A DNA stretch of 8,933 nt, taken from assembly GCA_902469965.1 (NCBI GenBank), contig CABREP010000077.1:1-8933 (forward strand), read 5' to 3'. Below, piece by piece: positions 7,458-8,933 of this stretch; position 1 is the stretch's first letter, and each line of letters starts with the position of its first letter. Origin of the DNA: Egerieimonas sp900552095 (GTDB lineage Bacteria > Bacillota > Clostridia > Lachnospirales > Lachnospiraceae). The translations under genes were made by a program, and so were the position numbers. The notes under the pieces are model-generated. The model was not told the DNA's origin and did not search any database. It was given only the letters and a program-made list of their open reading frames with translations.

Positions 7458-7634
7458 CTATTCTCTTTTCCCCAAAATTGTCTTCGGCAAAAATGGATAC
7501 AATTCCTCATACTGTTCCAGTTCTTCCTCAGAAGCCGGACCTGCCGGTATCAACCCGGTACAGTCCGTCGCGGAACACACATCAAATCCTTCTTCTTCCG
7601 TCCGCTTCACAGCTTTTCTGCTTTTCTCGCTCAT
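7458..7634 (-). CDS. small 58-residue protein of unknown function with a C-x4-C pair
   Basis: The protein is acidic and cytoplasmic-looking, with no signal peptide or membrane segment. The start MSEKSRKAV at 7634 is chosen because AAGGAG stands 9 bases upstream on the minus strand. The frame stays open further upstream (to 7814), but that part is non-coding in character and runs into the relB remnant. Visible features are a basic N-terminus, a Cys20/Cys25 pair in FDVCSATDCTGLIPAG, and an acidic EEELEQYEELYPFLP tail. It resembles small uncharacterised proteins I associate with Lachnospiraceae, but I cannot name a family. Two cysteines alone could bind metal only with partners. It converges on pyrI and shares the terminator hairpin. 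Confidence 0.7.
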   Translation of the reverse strand: MSEKSRKAVKRTEEEGFDVCSATDCTGLIPAGPASEEELEQYEELYPFLPKTILGKRE

Positions 7635-7749
7635 ACTGCCACACTCCTTTTTCATAAGTATGGCTCTCCTGAAAAATTTTATTCTCATCCCAAAGAATCT
7701 TTCTTTCCGTTTGCGCTGTTCCCAGGTACCAGGCATTTTGCTGTTATAT

Positions 7750-7938
7750 TTGAAAGCGCAGGCAGACGCACTGTTCACTGAGCTTGGCATGAACCTGACT
7801 ACAGCATTTAACATCTTTGTGCGTCAGTCGCTTCGTGAAGGCGGCATTCCCTTTGAGGTAAGGCTGGAACAGCCGAACAAAGAAACGGTTGCTGCCATGC
7901 TGGAAGCAGAAAGGATTTATCAAGTTCATCGCTCATGA
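7750..7938 (+). pseudogene. RelB/DinJ-family antitoxin remnant, both ends lost
   Basis: Residues from LKAQADALF through MNLTTAFNIFVRQ, GGIPFEV and MLEAERI (about 7750-7917) match the ribbon-helix-helix and following segment of RelB/DinJ antitoxins. The family's N-terminal beta-strand (of the type x-NIRMD) is absent: the preceding frame, from 7660, reads as unrelated sequence. After AERI the frame continues only seven codons (YQVHRS, then a stop at 7936) in place of the usual tail. No RelE/YafQ toxin gene lies on either side. The remnant is probably inactive. The antitoxin origin is well supported by sequence; the pseudogene status is inference from the missing ends. Confidence 0.75.
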
Positions 7939-8933
7939 TATACAGGTTTGAAAGAATATGTAAGGAAGCAGCACGCAATTCATGATCCTTTGATTTAGAG
8001 CATTCCTCAAATAGTTTTATACATTTCAAATGCTGTTCTCCCAGAATTGTTTCATCAAAAGATGCACCCATATACATCATATATCGTGTCGCAACATGAA
8101 ATTTGAGTAAATAATCACCAGGGTACTCATACAGCAGATTTTCGCAGTATTTCATCGCTTCAATGACATTTGACTTTTCAAACTCTTTATCTGCTTCTGT
8201 CAAAAGAGTATCTATTTCTTCTTCCGATAACTTTTCTTTAAAATTAAGCAGATTATCTACCGATGTTCCTAAAATTCTTGCCAGAGGTGATAATAAAGAA
8301 ATAGTGCTGGCTTCATAGTCGGCCTTGAATGCCACATAACCCTCAGAATCGAGAAAGTCCAGAATGTTGTTGGCGTCCCGAACAGCGGAAGAGATATTAT
8401 CCCTGGCTCTCTGGCTGATGGTAAAGTGGTAGTGGTTGGCAATTAGCCGCCGCAATCCTTCCAGCATCCAGAGGAAGATTCCCTCTTTTTCGGCAATCAG
8501 TTTCTCAGCAAGGAACGGATCATCGAACCGATCCGCAGGCTTGTCTTTGGTGGTCAGAATGATCTGGCGGCGAAAGAAACCGTCACTGCGGTCGTGAAGC
8601 GCAGTTAATGCCCCGTTGCCGAAGCAGAGAAAACGCACATAAAGCAGCCCCTGATAGCTCTGTTCTCTCTTCCGTTCCAAATCCATCCGCAGTTCTGCTG
8701 TCACGATGGATTTTACATAGTTGGTCTTGGTCAAGGCATTCATGTCCAAATCATCGTCCAGCATGAGCAGCCTGCCCTCCAGGTCGGCTCTGGCAAAACG
8801 ACTGTTCTCTACTTTCTGGATGGAAGTGGTATTCATGTTGAACCCGAAAATGGCGTTCATCACCACACCGATCCGGCTTTTGCCCTCGCCGCCCTTGCCG
8901 ATCAGCATGAGCATTTTCTGGCCCTTGGTGGAC
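7808..8933 (-). CDS. chimeric reading frame: phage/plasmid primase helicase domain joined to regulator tail; 5' end outside window
   Basis: The frame is open from the window edge to a TAA at 7808; the first in-window ATG is at 8914, but homology continues upstream of it. Counting from that ATG, residues 1-204 are the SF3 helicase of a P4/D5-type primase: Walker A GKGGEGKS (6-13), Walker B LLMLDDD (49-55), sensor region FLCFGNG (95-101), and the arginine pair of DGFFRR (111-116). The expected winged-helix end after ADYEAST is missing. Instead the frame enters a regulator-like stretch (about 205-332), then about 36 codons antisense to the relB remnant, which have no protein character. I read it as a degraded replication gene of an integrated element. 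Whether the fused protein is made is unknown. Confidence 0.7.
   Translation of the reverse strand, partial: STKGQKMLMLIGKGGEGKSRIGVVMNAIFGFNMNTTSIQKVENSRFARADLEGRLLMLDDDLDMNALTKTNYVKSIVTAELRMDLERKREQSYQGLLYVRFLCFGNGALTALHDRSDGFFRRQIILTTKDKPADRFDDPFLAEKLIAEKEGIFLWMLEGLRRLIANHYHFTISQRARDNISSAVRDANNILDFLDSEGYVAFKADYEASTISLLSPLARILGTSVDNLLNFKEKLSEEEIDTLLTEADKEFEKSNVIEAMKYCENLLYEYPGDYLLKFHVATRYMMYMGASFDETILGEQHLKCIKLFEECSKSKDHELRAASLHILSNLYIMSDELDKSFLLPAWQQPFLCSAVPALPQRECRLHEATDAQRC
7918..8302 (-). pseudogene. XRE-type transcriptional regulator remnant, DNA-binding domain missing
   Basis: Starting at SLLSPLARILGTSVDNLLNF, the sequence matches the end of an XRE helix-turn-helix domain and what follows it in clostridial regulators. 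A helical, TPR-like region comes next (SEEEIDTLLTEADKEFEKS, then EAMKYCENLLYEYPGDYLL) and stops at MSDELDK. The first four helices of the HTH domain, and so DNA recognition, are absent. The stretch is visibly more AT-rich than the primase part to its right, which supports a separate origin. It is in frame with the primase across the junction. The assignment is from family pattern recognition; no search was run. Confidence 0.65.

Larger units (their letters stand above)
7640..8933. mobile_element. decayed mobile-element region (left part in window)
   Basis: Three accessory-gene pieces (primase helicase, XRE regulator, RelB antitoxin) abut with almost no space and no complete gene. This is the pattern of deletion within an integrated prophage or conjugative element. 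The left limit is uncertain: it lies between the start of the 58-codon gene (7634) and the relB remnant (7750), and 7635-7749 shows no recognisable gene or promoter. No integrase, terminal repeat or attachment site is seen. The right limit is outside the window. Confidence 0.55.

Noticed and set aside
7635..7814. Upstream extension of the 58-codon gene to a start at 7814
   Set aside because: The added 60 codons run antisense into the relB remnant and have no protein-like pattern; AAGGAG points to the start at 7634.
7808..8933. A new defence system built on the ATPase-like frame
   Set aside because: The helicase motifs are those of ordinary phage/plasmid primases, and the rest is a truncated regulator plus antisense sequence, so decay is the simpler explanation.
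1..8933. CRISPR array, tRNA, rRNA or tandem repeat
   Set aside because: Reading through the window showed no regularly spaced repeat, cloverleaf or conserved rRNA sequence.

Overview
The window looks like a chromosomal segment from a Gram-positive anaerobe of the class Clostridia, most likely a Lachnospiraceae-type gut bacterium. This is inferred from the moderate GC content, the strong AAGGAGG-type ribosome binding sites, the clostridial style of the proteins (a bifunctional AroQ-PheA, a DUF815 ATPase, a zinc-binding PyrI), and a neighbouring scar of mobile-element genes. No rRNA or tRNA gene is present to fix the taxonomy.

Left two thirds (1-5948, minus strand). Four genes are packed as one apparent operon read right to left: pheA (chorismate mutase/prephenate dehydratase), a DUF815-type AAA+ ATPase, a Ppx/GppA-type exopolyphosphatase with a C-terminal HD domain, and ppk1 (polyphosphate kinase, cut by the left window edge). 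Gaps are 16, 22 and 5 bases. The only convincing promoter is upstream of pheA (TTGTCA, 17 bp, TATAAT). The last two genes make and degrade polyphosphate. Why they would share a transcript with phenylalanine biosynthesis and an uncharacterised ATPase is not evident from sequence.

Middle (5969-7455, plus strand). Diverging from pheA, with -35 boxes only 20 bp apart, is pyrBI, the catalytic and regulatory chains of aspartate carbamoyltransferase, which commits carbon to pyrimidines. The two genes overlap by 7 bases and are followed by an 18-bp hairpin that probably terminates transcription. That hairpin also lies 2 bases beyond the stop codon of a convergent 58-codon gene. The leaders of both pheA and pyrB are too short for a T-box, PyrR site or classical attenuator.

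Right end (about 7640-8933). This is a graveyard of accessory DNA. A RelB/DinJ antitoxin lacking both ends lies on the plus strand. On the minus strand one reading frame joins an SF3 helicase domain of a phage/plasmid primase, the C-terminal part of an XRE-type regulator (without its DNA-binding domain), and antisense sequence of the relB remnant. The junctions near 8302 and 7918 can be placed by eye. I regard this as decayed mosaic DNA rather than a working system. I found no CRISPR array, tRNA, rRNA or complete insertion sequence, and no clear new defence or metabolic system.
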